Below, piece by piece: positions 45,828 through 58,970 of a stretch of DNA of 64,000 nucleotides (the stretch's first letter is position 1; each line of letters begins with the position of its first letter). The stretch is from contig OY998185.1 in assembly GCA_963921935.1 (NCBI GenBank), positions 1,714,001 through 1,778,000 on the forward strand. The letters are read 5' to 3'. The translations under genes and the position numbers were made by a program. This stretch comes from Galeruca laticollis (taxonomy: Eukaryota > Arthropoda > Insecta > Coleoptera > Chrysomelidae). Below the pieces are notes generated by a model. The model saw nothing but the letters and a program-made list of their open reading frames with translations. It searched no databases and was not told the DNA's origin.

Positions 45828-47296
45828 CGGTGAGGATGTAATATTTTTGGTATACCTAACGTTAATTTCAGATTATTGAAAAGATATACTTGGGCACACT
45901 TCACTGAATTTGGACATACCAAGATATGTAATCACTGATTTATTTAAGGTGTCTTAACCGTATTTTTTAGAACGCACAAACTATTTAATTTAATGGCCAA
46001 CTATTAGTGAATACATTTTGGGAATTCTGTATTACGTTCTGAGTAAATGATTTTAAGAGGAGACTATTAATTGCAAGTCTTGTGATTTGATCAAATAATA
46101 TAATTAGAGTCTACGTGATTTACTCACTGCCATGCTTCTAATACTGTATCGGAAAACCAATTAGAAGGTCGGTAATTACGAACTATTTTTGAAACAACAT
46201 TTTCAGATTATTTGAACGATTTGCATGGACACATCGCGCACCTCATCTACTGATATTTTTTTGGAAACTATGTTCAACATCTATAATCAATGGAAGTACG
46301 AAGTGCTAATAGAAATTGTGCAATAATACTTTTCATAAAATATATCTAGAAAGATACTACAATTGGAACAAGTTGATTGTAAAATATTCATTAATTGGAT
46401 GAATCCCAGAATTGCTAACAAGAAAATATCAAACGTTTCTTGTCGTTATAAAGGTAATTTCAATTGAATATTTCGAAAAATATTGTTTTTTTCAGAATAA
46501 TAGTGTTGTGGAAATTATAAAAAATAAGAAAAGTCGTATTTGTAGTAAGGTTCAAGATTTCGAAAGTGGCAGTCAAGAATAGGATCTGTGTTTTTAGTTT
46601 GCAGTTAAAGCTAAATGTTTTAGTGAAATCTTGAAGATTCATCTGATTTGTCCAAAGCACTGTATGTAATTATATTCAGTTTCATGCTAATTAGCTCACT
46701 CTGGAAACTTTTTTATATTGATAACCATGAAAATGCAAAGGTCGGTATCACTATATTATTTTGGCAATCAACCCATGTTTTCTAGAATAGGTACTTCATG
46801 TGGAAACATTTTTTGAGCACTGGAATTGGAGTCATGTCTGCTTCTGTGCGTTTTGAAGAAATCTGCATTGTATATCCAACATTTTGAAAGAAGCGATTAT
46901 TCGAAATTATGGAGGTCAGTTTAGTTATTTAAATTCGGTACTCACTGATAATTTTCAGAAATCCTTTGAACATATGCCGTCATGATGAACTTCATATTCT
47001 AGTGCCAGTCGGTCATTTCTAAGGTCTGGTAAGAGATTTTGATAATTTCTTCACAAAAATCTCTTCGTATCTTTCAGAATAATTAAGAGCGTACGGATTT
47101 TTAACTAGTCGAAAACTATTCATACAACTTTGTGATGTCCACCAACTATTCTAAATTATCTCTTGAAATCATTGGATTAAGTAGAAATTTTTAACCTACC
47201 GCAAGTATGGGGATGGATTATGTTAAATGTCATAAGACTCGATATTTTTGTAAATAACATTGTTCAGAAGTTTTATTGGACAATCGTGAAGCCGGT
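45828..47296 (+). repeat. Array unit 4 (1469 bp, internal deletion)
   Basis: A deletion near 45985 joins CACAAACTATTTAA to TTTAATGGCCAACT, removing blocks A and B. A second local loss near 46517 removes the TCTCGATGGCACC block. The first junction is identical to that of unit 8. Confidence 0.8.
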
Positions 47297-49275
47297 TGGT
47301 GAGGATGTAATATTTTTGGTATACCTAACGTTATTTTCAGATTATTGAAACGATATACTTGGACACCCTACGCGGAATTGGGACATACCAAGATATGTTA
47401 TCACTGATTATTTAAGGTGTCTTAACCGTATTTTTTAGAACGCACAAACTATTTAATAATAATTGTTTTTACTGAAAAGTCTACAGACAGATGATGAATT
47501 GTTTCTACAAAATATCCATAATGCATATCGCTCTTGCAACAACAGGCTTCTTATACTTATTGGACAGCCAATGATCAGGTCGGTAATGATGACATATTTT
47601 TGGCATACTTAACTCCACTTTCAGACTATTTGATGAAGTGAAGAAGTATTCCTGAAAAAGAGAAAAGTGAACTAGTGTCTGCTTCTGTGTGTTTTGGGAA
47701 ATTCCACCATGTTTATAAATAACGTTTTAAGGGATGCGATTTATTCGTACTTAAAGAGTGCAGTTTATGGAAAGGTCAGTTATCTACAATCCGTACCGTC
47801 GATTATATTTTTTAGAATTCCGTTGTAAAAAGTCTTGCAGATCCATACATTCTTAATTCCGTGCCAGGCAGTGCCCAATAAGTTTGATTTTTTTTTGGAA
47901 AATCCTATCGTATTTTTCAGAACAATATTTTAACATTACCAACACATAACATTAAGTTGTCGAAATCTATCCACCACACCATATTATTTAATGGCCAACT
48001 TTTAGTGAAGACATTTTGGGAATTCTGTATTACGTTCTGAGTAAATGATTTTAAGAAGAGACTATTAATTGCAAGTCTTGTGAATTGATCAAATAATATA
48101 ATTAGAGTCTACGTGATTTACTCACTGCCATGCTTCTAATGCTGTATTGGAAAACCAATTAGCAGGTCTGTAATTATGAACTATTTTTGGAACACCTAAC
48201 AACATTTTCAGATTATTTGAACGATTTGTTCAACATCTATAATGAATGGAAGTACGAAGTGCTAATAGAAATTGTGCAAAAATACTTTTCATAAAATATC
48301 TAGAAAAATACTACAATTGGAACAAGTTGATTGAAAAATATTCACTAATTGGATGAATCCCAGAATTGCTAACATGAAAATATCAAACGTTTATTGTCGT
48401 TATAAAGGTAATTTCAATGAAATATTTCGAAAAATATTGCTTTTTAAGAATAATTGTGTTGTGGAAATTTTTCTCGATGGCACCATGGCAAGGTATCTTC
48501 GTTTAATTAGGTATCGAAAATATACACATCAATAAAAAATAAGAAGTCGTATTTGTAGTAAGGTAGGTCCAAGCTTTCGATAGTTAACAATCAAGAATAG
48601 GATCTGTGTTTTTAGTTTGCAGTCGAATTTGTGCAAAGCATTGTAGGTAATTACATTCAGTTTCATGCTAATTAGCTTACTTTGGAAACTTTTTTATATT
48701 GATAACCATGAAAATGCAAAGGTCGGTATAACTATGGGTATTATTTCGACAATCAACCCATGTTTTTTAGAATTTTTTTTTGAGAACTGGAATTGGAGTC
48801 ATGTCTGCTTCTGTGCGTTTTGACTTTTATATATCCAACATTTTGAAAGAAGCGACTATTCGAAATTATGGAGTGCAGTTCATACTGAAGGTCAGTGTAG
48901 TTAACTAAATTAGGTAGTCACTGATAATTTTCAGAAATCCTCTGATCATATGCCGTCATGATGAACTTCATATTCTAGTGCCAGTCGGTGCATATTTCTA
49001 AGGTCAGGTAAGAGATTTTGATAATTTCTTTACGAAAATCTCTTCGTATCTTTCAGAATAATTAAGAGCGTACGGATTTTTAACTAGTCGAAAACTATTC
49101 ATACAACTTTGTGATGTCCACCAACTATTCTAAATTATCTCTTGAAATCATTGGATTAAGTAGAAATTTTTAACCTACCGCAAGTATGGGGATGGATTAT
49201 GTTAAATGTCATAAGACTCGATATTTTTGTAAATAACATTGTTCAGAAGTTTTATTGGACAATCGTGAAGCCGGT
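47297..49275 (+). repeat. Array unit 5 (1979 bp)
   Basis: Nearly full length. Block B ends CCCAATAAGTTTGA, which puts a stop at the donor site. The stretch from about 48353 closely matches unit 9 from about 56004. Confidence 0.8.
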
Positions 49276-51314
49276 CGGTGAGGATGTAATATTTTTGGTA
49301 TACCTAACGTTATTTTCAGATTATTGAAACGATATACTTGGACACACTTCGCTGAATTTGGACATACCAAGATATGTATTCACTGATTATTTAAGGTGTC
49401 TTAACCGTATTTTTTAGAACGCACAAACTATTTAAAATGTTTTTACTGAAAAGTCTACAGACAGATGATGAATTGTTTCTACGAAATATCCATACATGCA
49501 TATAGCTCTTGCAACAACAGGCTTATAATGCTTATTGGATAGCCAATGTCCAGGTCGGTAATAACGAAATATTTTTGGAATACTTAACTCCACTTTCAGA
49601 CTATTTGATGAAGTGAAGAAGTGTTCCTGAAAAAGAGAAAAGTAAACTAGTGTCTGCTTCTGTGTGTTTTGGGAAATTCACCATGTTTATAAATAACGTT
49701 TTAAGGAATGCGATTTATTCGTACTTAACGGAGTGCAGTTTATAGAAAGGTCAGTTATGTACAATCCGTACCGTCGATTGTATTTTTTTGAATTTCGTTG
49801 TAAAAAGTCTTTCAGATCCATATATTCTTAATTTCGTGCCAGGCAGTGCCCAAGATGTTTGCTTTTTTTTGGAAAATCTTATCGTATTTTTCAGAACAAT
49901 ATTTTAACATTACCAGCACATAATAAGTTGTCGAAATCTATCCACCACACCATATTATTTAATGGCCAACTTTTAGTGAAGACATTTTGGGAATTCTGTA
50001 TTACGCTCTGAGTAAATGATTTTTAGAGGAGACTATTAATTAATTGAAAGTCTTGTGATTTGATCAAATAATATAATTTGAGTCTACGTGATTTTCTTAC
50101 TGTATCGGAAAGCCAATTAGCAGGTCGGTAATTACGAATTATTTTTGGAACACCTAACAACATTTTCAGATTATTTGAACGATTTGCTTGGACACATCGC
50201 GCACCTCATCTACTGGTATTTTTTTGGAAACTATGTTCAACATCTATAATGAATGGAAGTACGAAGTGCTAATAGAAATTGTGCAATAATACTTTTCATA
50301 AAATATCTCTAGAAAGATACTACAATTGGAACAAGTTGATTGAAAAATATTCACTAATTGGATGAATCCCAGAATTGCTAACATGAAAAAATCAAACGTT
50401 TATTGTCGTTATAAAGGTAATTTCAATGAAATATTTCGAAAAATATTGTTTTTTTAGAATAATAGTGTTGTGGAAATTTTTCTCGATGGCACCATGGCAA
50501 GGTATCTTAGTTTAATCAGGTATCGAAAATATACACGACAATAAAAAATAAGAAAAGTCGTATTTGTAGTAAGGTCCAAGCTTTCGATAGTTGTAATCAA
50601 GAATAGGATCTGTGTTTTTAGTTTGCAGTCGAAGTTAAATGTTTTAGTGAAATCTTGAAGATTCATCTGATTTGTCTAAAGCATTGTAGTTAATTACATT
50701 GAGTTTCATGCTAGTTGCTTACTCTGGAAACTTTTTATATTGATAACCATGAAAATGCAAAGGTCGGTATCACTATATTATTTTGGCAATCAACCCATGT
50801 TTTCTAGAATAGGTACTTCATGTGGAAACATTTTTTGAGCACTGGAATTGGAGTCATATCTGCTTCTGTGCGTTTTGAAGAAATCTGCATTGTATATCCA
50901 ACATTTTGAAAGAAGCGATTATTCGAAATTATGGAGGTCAGTTTAGTTATTTAAATTCGGTACTCACTGATAATTTTCAGAAATCCTTTGAACATATGCC
51001 GTCATGATGAACTTCATATTCTAGTGCCAGTCGGTCATTTCTAAGGTCTGGTAAGAGATTTTGATAATTTCTTTACAAAAATCTCTTCGTTTCTTTCAGA
51101 ATAATTAACAGCATATAGATTTTTAACTAGTCGAAAACTATTCATACAACTTTGTGATGTCCACCAACTATTCTAAATTACCTCTTGAAATCATTGGATT
51201 AAGTAGACATTTTTAACCTACCGCAAGTATGGGGATTAGGTTAAATGTAATAAAACTCGATATTTTTGTAATTAACATGGTTCAGAAATTTTATTGAACA
51301 ATCGAGAAGCCGGT
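49276..51314 (+). repeat. Array unit 6 (2039 bp)
   Basis: Nearly full length. The A-B acceptor is lost (TTTTTTTGAATTTCG near 49786) and block A has an extra base (ACTTAACGGAGTG). Confidence 0.8.
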
Positions 51315-53387
51315 CGGTGAGGATGTAATATTTTTGGTATACCTAACGTTAATTTCAGATTATTGAAAAGATATACTTGGACACACTTCGCTGAATTTGG
51401 ACATACCAAGATATGTAATCACTGATTTATTTAAGGTGTCTTAACCGTATTTTTTAGAACGCACAAACTATTTAAAATGTTTTTACTGAAAAGTCTACAG
51501 ACAGATGATGAATTGTTTCTACAAAATATCCATAATGCATATCGCTCTTACAACAACAGGCTTCTAATGCTTATTGGACAGCCAATGATCAGGTCGGTAA
51601 TGATGACATATTTTTGGCATACTTAACTCCACTTTCAGACTATTTGATGAAGTGAAGAAGTGTTCCTGAAAAAGAGAAAAGTAAACTAGTGTCTGCTTCT
51701 GTGTGTTTTGGGAAATTCACCATGTTTATAAATAACGTTTTAAAGGATGCGAGTTATTCGTACTTTAATAGTGCAGTTTATAGAAAGGTCAGTTATCTAC
51801 AATCCGTAACGTCGATTATATTTTTTAGAATTCCGTTGTAAAAAGTCTTGCTGATCCATGTATTCTTAATTTCGTGCCAGGCAGTACCCAAGATGTTTGC
51901 TTTTTTTATTTGGAAAATCTTATCGTATTTTTCAGAACAATATTTTAACATTACCAACACATAACATTACGTTATCGAAATCTATCAACCACATAATATC
52001 GTTTGATGGCCAACTTTTAGTGAAGACATTTTGGGAATTCTGTATTACGTTTTGAGAAAATGATTTTTAGAGGAGACTATTAATTAGTTGCAAGTCTTGT
52101 TATTTGATCAAATAATATAATTCGAGCCTACGTGATTTACTCACTGCCATGCTTCTAATACTGTATCGGAAAACCAATTAGCAGGTCGGTAATTACGAAC
52201 TATTTTTGGAACACCTAACAACATTTTCAGATTATTTGAACGATTTGCTTGGACACATCGCGCACCTCATCTACTGGTATTTTTTTGGAAACTATGTTCA
52301 ACATCTATAACGAATGGAAGTACGAAGTGCTAATAGAAATTGTGCAATAATGCTTTCCATAAAACATCTCTAGAAAGATACTACAATTGGAACAAGCTGA
52401 TTGAAAAATATTCACTGATTGGATGAATCCCAGAATTGCTAACATGAAAATATCAAACGTTTATTGTCGTTATAAAGGTAATTTCAATTGAATATTTCGA
52501 AAAATATTGTTTTTTTCAGAATAATAGTGTTGTGGAAATTTTTCTCGATGGCACCATGGCAAGGTATCTTAGTTTAATTAAGTATCGAAAATATACACAT
52601 CAATAAAAAATAAGAAAAGTCGTAATAAAAGAAGGTCCAAGCTTTCGATAGTTACAATCAAGAATAGAATCTGTGTTTTCAGTTTGCAGTCGTAGTTAAA
52701 TGTCTTAGTTAAATCTTGAAGAGTCATCTGATTTGTCCAAATCATTGTAGATAATTACATTCAGTTTCATGCTAATTAGCTTACTCTGGAAACTTTTTTG
52801 TATTGATAACCATGAAGATGTAAAGGTCGGTATCACTATATTATTTCGACAATCAACCCATGTTTTTAAGAATAGGTACTTCATGTGGAAATATTTTTTG
52901 AAAACTGGAATTGGAATCATGTCTACTTCTGTGCGTTTTGACTTATATATCCAACATTTTGGAAGAAGCGATTATTCGAAATTATGGAGTGCAGTTCATG
53001 CTGAAGGTCAGTTTAGTTAATTAAATTCGGTACTCACTGATAATTTTCAGAAATCCTTTGATCATATGCCGTCATGATGAACTTCATATTTTAGTGCCAT
53101 TCGGTGCTCATTTCTAAGGTCAGGTAAGAGATTTTGATAATTTCTTTACGAAAATCTCTTCGTATCTTTCAGAAGAATTAACAGCATACGGATTTTTAAC
53201 TAGTCAAAAACTATTCATACAACTTTTTGATGTCCTCCAACTATTCTAAGTTACCTCTTGAAATCATTGGATGAAGTAGAAATTTTTAACCTACCGCAAG
53301 TATGGGGACTAGTTTAAATGTAATAAGACTCGATATTTTTGTAATTAACACGGTTTAGAAATTTTATTGGACAATCGAGAAGTTGGT
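51315..53387 (+). repeat. Array unit 7 (2073 bp)
   Basis: A full-length unit. It carries the three-exon frame at 51722-52055, with several amino-acid changes but no frame break. Confidence 0.8.
51722..52055 (+). CDS. Candidate three-exon small protein, array unit 7
   Basis: Exon 1 51722-51787, gap 51788-51828 (41 nt), exon 2 51829-51894, gap 51895-51935 (41 nt), exon 3 51936-52052, TGA 52053-52055, giving 83 residues. Compared with the copies in units 2 and 3 it has several replacements (for example KDASYSYFNSA in exon 1 and NHIISFDGQ in exon 3), yet no stop or frame change and intact GT and AG. This is what a still-coding copy would show, but it could also be chance in young repeats. Confidence 0.3.
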
Positions 53388-54946
53388 CGGTGAGGTTGTA
53401 ATATTTTTGGTATACCTAACGTTATTTTCAGATTATTGCAAAGATATACTTGGACATACTTCGCTGAATTTGGACATACCAAGATTTGTAATCACTGATT
53501 TATTTAAGGTGTCTTAACCGTATTTTTTAGAACGCACAAACTATTTAATTTAATGGCCAACTATTAGTGAAGACATTTTGGGAATTCTGTATTACGTTCT
53601 GAGTAAATGATTTTAAGAGGAGACTATTAATTAATTGCAAGTCTTGTGATTTGATCAAATAATATAATTCGAGTCTACGTGATTTACTCACTGCCATGCT
53701 TCTAATACTGCATCGGAAAACCAATTAGCAGGTCGGTAATTACGAACTATTTTTGAAACAACATTTTCAGATTATTTGAACGATTTGCATGGACACATCG
53801 CGCACCTCATCTACTGATATTTTTTGCAAACTGTGTTCAACATCTATAATGAATGGAAGTACGAAGTGCTAATAGAAATTGTGCAATTGTGCAATAATAC
53901 TTTTCATAAAATATCTCTAGAAAAATACTACAATTGGAACAAGTTGATTGAAAAATATTCACTAATTGGATGAATCCCAGAATTGCTAACATGAAAATAT
54001 CAAACGTTTATTGTCGTTATAAAGGTAATTTCAATGAAATATTTCGAAAAATATTGTTTTTTAGAATAATAGTGTTGTGGAAATTTTTCTCGATGGCACC
54101 ATGGCAAGGTATCTTCGTTTAATTAGGTATCGAAAATATACACATCAATAAAAGATAAGAAAAGTCGTAATAAAAGAACTTCCAAGCTTTCGATAGTTAC
54201 AATCAAGAATAGAATCTGTGTTTTTAGTTTGCAGTCGAAGTTGAATGTTTTAGTGAAATCTTGAAGAGTCATCTGATTTGTCCAAATCATTGTAGATAAT
54301 TACATTCAGTTTCATGCTAATTAGCTTACTCTGGAAACTTTTTTATATTGATAACCATGAAGATGAAAAGGTCTGTATCACTATATTATTTCGACAATCA
54401 ACCCATGTTTTTAAGAATAGGTACTTCATGTGGAAACATTTTTTGAGAACTGGAATTGGAATCATGTCTACTTCTGTGCGTTCTGAAGAAATCTGCCTTG
54501 TGTATCCAACATTTTGAAAGAAGCGATTATTCGAAATTATGGAGTGTAGTTCATGCTGAAGGTCAGTTTAGTTACTTAAATTCGGTACTCACTGATAATT
54601 TTCAGAAATCCTTTCAACATATGCCGTCATGATGAACTTCATATTCTAGTGCCACTCGGTCATTTCTAAGGTCTGGTAAGAGATTTTGATAATTTCTTTA
54701 CAAAAATCTCTTCATATCTTTCAGAATAATTAACAGCATACAGATTTTTAACTAGTCGAAAACTATTCATACAACTTAGTGATGTCACATGTCCACCAAC
54801 TATTCTAAACTACCTCTTGAAATCATTGGATAAAGTAGAAATTTTTAACCTACCGCAAGTATGGGGATTAGTTTAAATGTAATAAGACTCGATATTTTTG
54901 TAATTAACATGGTTCAGAAATTTTATTGGACAATCGAGAAGCCGGT
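53388..54946 (+). repeat. Array unit 8 (1559 bp, internal deletion)
   Basis: It has the same junction as unit 4 (CACAAACTATTTAA joined to TTTAATGGCCAACT near 53550), so blocks A and B are missing. Confidence 0.8.
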
Positions 54947-56920
54947 CGGTGAGGATGTAATATTTTTGGTATACCTAACGTTAATTTCAGATTATTGAAA
55001 AGATATACTTGGACACACTTCGCTGAATTTGGACATACCAAGATATGTAATCACTGATTTATTTAAAGTGTCTTAACCGTATTTTTTAGAACGCACAAAC
55101 TATTTAATAATATTGTTTTTACTGAAAAGTCTACAGACAGATGATGAATTGTTTCTACAAAATATCCATAATGCATATCGCTCTTGCAACAACAGGCTTC
55201 TAATGCTTATTGGACAGCCAATGATCAGGTCGGTAATGATGACATATTTTTGGCATACTTAACTCCACTTTCAGACTATTTGATGAAGTGAAGAAGTGTT
55301 CCTGAAAAAGAGAAACGTAAACTAGTGTCTGCTTCTGTGTGTTTTGGGAAATTCACCATGTTTATAACTAACGTTTTAAGGGATGCGATTTATTCGTACT
55401 TAAAGAGTGCAGTTTATAGAAAGGTCAGTTATCTACAATCCGTTCCGTCGATTATATTTTTTAGAATTCCGTTGTAAAAAGTATTGCTGATCCATGCATT
55501 CTTAATTTCGTGCCAGGCAGTGCCCAAGATTTGCTTTTTTTTTGGAAAATCTTATCCTATTTTTCAGAACAATATTTTAACATTACCAACACATAACATT
55601 ACGTTATCGAAATCTACCCACCACACAATATTATTTAATGGCCAACTTTTAGTGAAGACATTTTGGGCATTCTGTATTACGTTTTGAAAAAATGATTTTT
55701 AGAGGAGACTTAATTAATTGCAAGTGTTGTGATTTGATCAAATAATATAATTCGAGTCTACGTGATTTTCTCACTGCCATGCTTCTAATGCTGTATCGGA
55801 AAACCAATTAGCAGGTCGGTAATTATGAACTATTTTTGGAACACCTAACAACATTTTCAGATTATTTGAACGATTTGTTCAACATCTATAATGAATGGAA
55901 GTACGAAGTGCTAATAGAAATTGTGCAAAAATACTTTTCATAAAATATCTCTAGAAAGATACTACAATTGGAACAAGTTGATTGAAAAATATTCACTAAT
56001 TGGATGAATCCCAGAATTGCTAACATGAAAATATCAAACGTTTATTGTCGTTATAAAGGTAATTTCAATGAAATATTTCGAAAAATATTGTTTTTTAGAA
56101 TAATAGTGTTGTGGAAATTTTTCTCGATGGCACCATGGCAAGGTATCTTCGTTTTATTAGGTATCGAAAATATACACATCAATAAAAAATAAGAAGTCGT
56201 ATTTGTAGTAAGGTAGGTCCAAGCTTTCGATAGTTACAATCAAGAATAGGATCTGTGTTTTTAGTTTGCAGTCGGATTTGTGCAAAGCATTGTAGGTAAT
56301 TACATTCAGTTTCATGCTAATTAGCTTACTTTGGAATTTTTTTTATATTGATAACCATGAAAATGCAAAGGTCGGTATAACTATGGGTATTATTTCGACA
56401 ATCAACCCATGTTTTTTAGAATTTTTTTTTGAGAACTGGAATTGGAGTCATGTCTGCTTCTGTGCGTTTTGACTTTTATATATCCAACATTTTGAAAGAA
56501 GCGACTATTCGAAATTATGGAGTCCAGTTCATACTGAAGGTCAGTGTAGTTAATTAAATTAGGTAGTCACTGATAATTTTCAGAAATCCTTTGATCATAT
56601 GCCGTCATGATGAACTTCATATTCTAGTGCCAGTCGGTGCATATTTCTAAGGTCAGGTAAGAGATTTTGATAATTTCTTTACGAAAATCTCTTCGTATCT
56701 TTCAGAATAATTAACAGCATACGGATTTTTAACTAGTCAAAAACTGTTCATACAACTTTGTGATGTCCACCAACTATTCTAAATTACCTCTTGATATCGT
56801 TGGATTAAGTAGAAATTTTTAACCTACCGCAAGTATGGGGATTAGGTTAAATGTAATAAGACCCGATATTTTTGTAAATAACATTGTTCAGAAGTTTTAT
56901 TGGACAATCGAGAAGCCGGT
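54947..56920 (+). repeat. Array unit 9 (1974 bp)
   Basis: Nearly full length. The B-C donor is lost by a 2-base deletion (CAAGATTTGC near 55527 instead of CAAGATGTTTGC). Confidence 0.8.
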
Positions 56921-58970
56921 CGGTGAGGATGTAATATTTTTGGTATACCTAACGTTATTTTCAGATTATTGAAACGATATACTTGGACACACTTCGCTGA
57001 ATTTGGACATACCAAGATATGTAATCACTGATTATTTAAGGTGTCTTAACCGTATTTTTTAGAACGCACAAACTATTTAAAATGTTTTTACTGAAAAGTC
57101 TACAGACAGATGATGAATTGTTTTTACGAAATATCCATACATGCATATAGCTCTTGCAACAACAGGCTTCTAATGCTTATTGGATAGCCAATGTCCAGGT
57201 CGGTAATAATGAAATATTTTTGGAATACTTAACTCCACTTTCAGACTATTTGATGAAGTGAAGAAATGTTCCTGAAAAAGAGAAAAGTGAACTAGTGTCT
57301 GCTTCTATGTGTTTTCGAGAAATTCACCAAGTTTATAAATAACGTTTTAAGAGATGCGATTTATTCGTACTTAACGGAGTGCAGTTTATAGAAAGGTCAG
57401 TTATGTACAATCCGTACCGTCGATTATATTTTTTTGAATTTCGTTGTAAAAAGTCTTTCAGATCCATATATTCTTAATTTCGTGCCAGGCAGTGCCCAAG
57501 ATGTTTGCTTTTTTTTGGAAAATCTTATCGTATTTTTCAGAACAATGTTTTAACATTACCAACCAGCACATAATATTAAGTTGTCGAAATCTATCCACCA
57601 CACAATATTATTTAATGGCCAACTTTTAGTGAAGACATTTTGGGAATTCTGTATTACGTTCTGAGTAAATGATTTTTAGAGGAGACTATTAATTAATTGA
57701 AAGTCTTGTGATTTGATCAAATAATATAATTTGAGTCTATGTGATTTTCTTACTGTATCGGAAAGCCAATTAGCAGGTCGGTAATTACGAATTATTTTTG
57801 GAACACCTAACAACATTTTCAGATTATTTGAACGATTTGCTTGGACACATCGCGCACCTCATCTACTGGTATTTTTTTGGAAACTATGTTCAACATCTAT
57901 AATGAATGGAAGTACGAAGTGCTAATAGAAATTGTGCAATAATACTTTTCATAAAATATCTCTAGAAAGATACTACAATTGGAACAAGTTGACTGAAAAA
58001 TATTCACTAATTGGATGAATCCCAGAATTGCTAACATGAAAAAATCAAACGTTTATTGTCGTTATAAAGGTAATTTCAATGAAATATTTCGAAAAATATT
58101 GTTTTTTTAGAATAATAGTGTTGTGGAAATTTTTCTCGATGGCACCATGGCAAGGTATCTTAGTTTAATCAGGTATCGAAAATATACACGACAATAAAAA
58201 ATAAGAAAAGTCGTATTTGTTTTAAAGTCCAAGCTTTCGATAGTTGCAATCAAGAATAGGATCTGTGTTTTTAGTTTGCAGTCAAAGTTAAATGTTTTAG
58301 TGAAATCTTGAAGATTCATCTGATTTGTCTCAAGCATTGTAGTTAATTACATTCAGTTTCATGCTAATTGCTTACTCTGGAAACTTTTTATATTGATAAC
58401 CATGAAAATGCAAAGGTCGGTATCACTATATTATTTTGGCAATCAACCCATGTTTTCTAGAATAGGTACTTCATGTGGAAACATTTTTTGAGCACTGGAA
58501 TTGGAGTCATGTCTGCTTCTGTGCGTTTTGAAGAAATCTGCCTTGTATATCCAACATTTTGAAAGAAGCGATTATTCGAAATTATGGAGGTCAGTTTAGT
58601 TATTTAAATTCGGTACTCACTGATAATTTTCAGAAATCCTTTGAACATATGCCGTCATGATGAACTTCATATTCTAGTGCCAGTCGGTCATTTCTAAGAT
58701 CTGGTAAGAGATTTTGATAATTTTTTTACAAAAATCTCTTCGTTTCTTTCAGAATAATTAACAGCATACATATGTTTAACTAGTCGAAAACTATTCAAAC
58801 AACTGTGTGATGTCCACCAACTATTCTAAATTACCTCTTGAAATCATTGGATTAAGTAGACATTTTTAATTTGCCTTATATATCCAACATTTTGAAAGAA
58901 GCGATTATTCGAAATTATAGAGTGCAGCTCATGCTGAAGATCAGTTCAGTTAATTAAATTCGGTACTCGC
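56921..58970 (+). repeat. Array unit 10 and array end
   Basis: A unit resembling unit 6 (acceptor lost near 57431), ending in a partial unit. Near 58870 the sequence jumps from the ATTAAGTAGACATTTTTAA block to a TTGCCTTATATATCCAACAT block, and homology stops near 58970. Confidence 0.75.

Larger units (their letters stand above)
36280..58970 (+). repeat. Hierarchical tandem array of exon/intron-like units
   Basis: The array occupies about 22.7 kb. From about 40 kb on, one landmark (CGGTGAGGATGTAAT or a close variant) recurs at 40069, 42141, 43756, 45828, 47297, 49276, 51315, 53388, 54947 and 56921. Units are therefore about 2.0 kb, or 1.5-1.6 kb when internally deleted. Each full unit contains about ten short segments beginning GT (often GTCGGTA or GTCAGTT) and ending TTTTCAG or TTTTTAG, 22-54 nt long. 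They separate exon-like blocks of about 45-250 nt. All read in + orientation. The left part (36.3-39 kb) is much more diverged than the rest. The right end breaks within a unit near 58870, with a short fragment to about 58970. I recognise no known satellite or gene family. Confidence 0.85.

Noticed and set aside
36280..58970. CRISPR-like or simple satellite array
   Set aside because: Units are kilobase-sized with internal structure and no repeat-spacer alternation. The sequence is eukaryotic in character.
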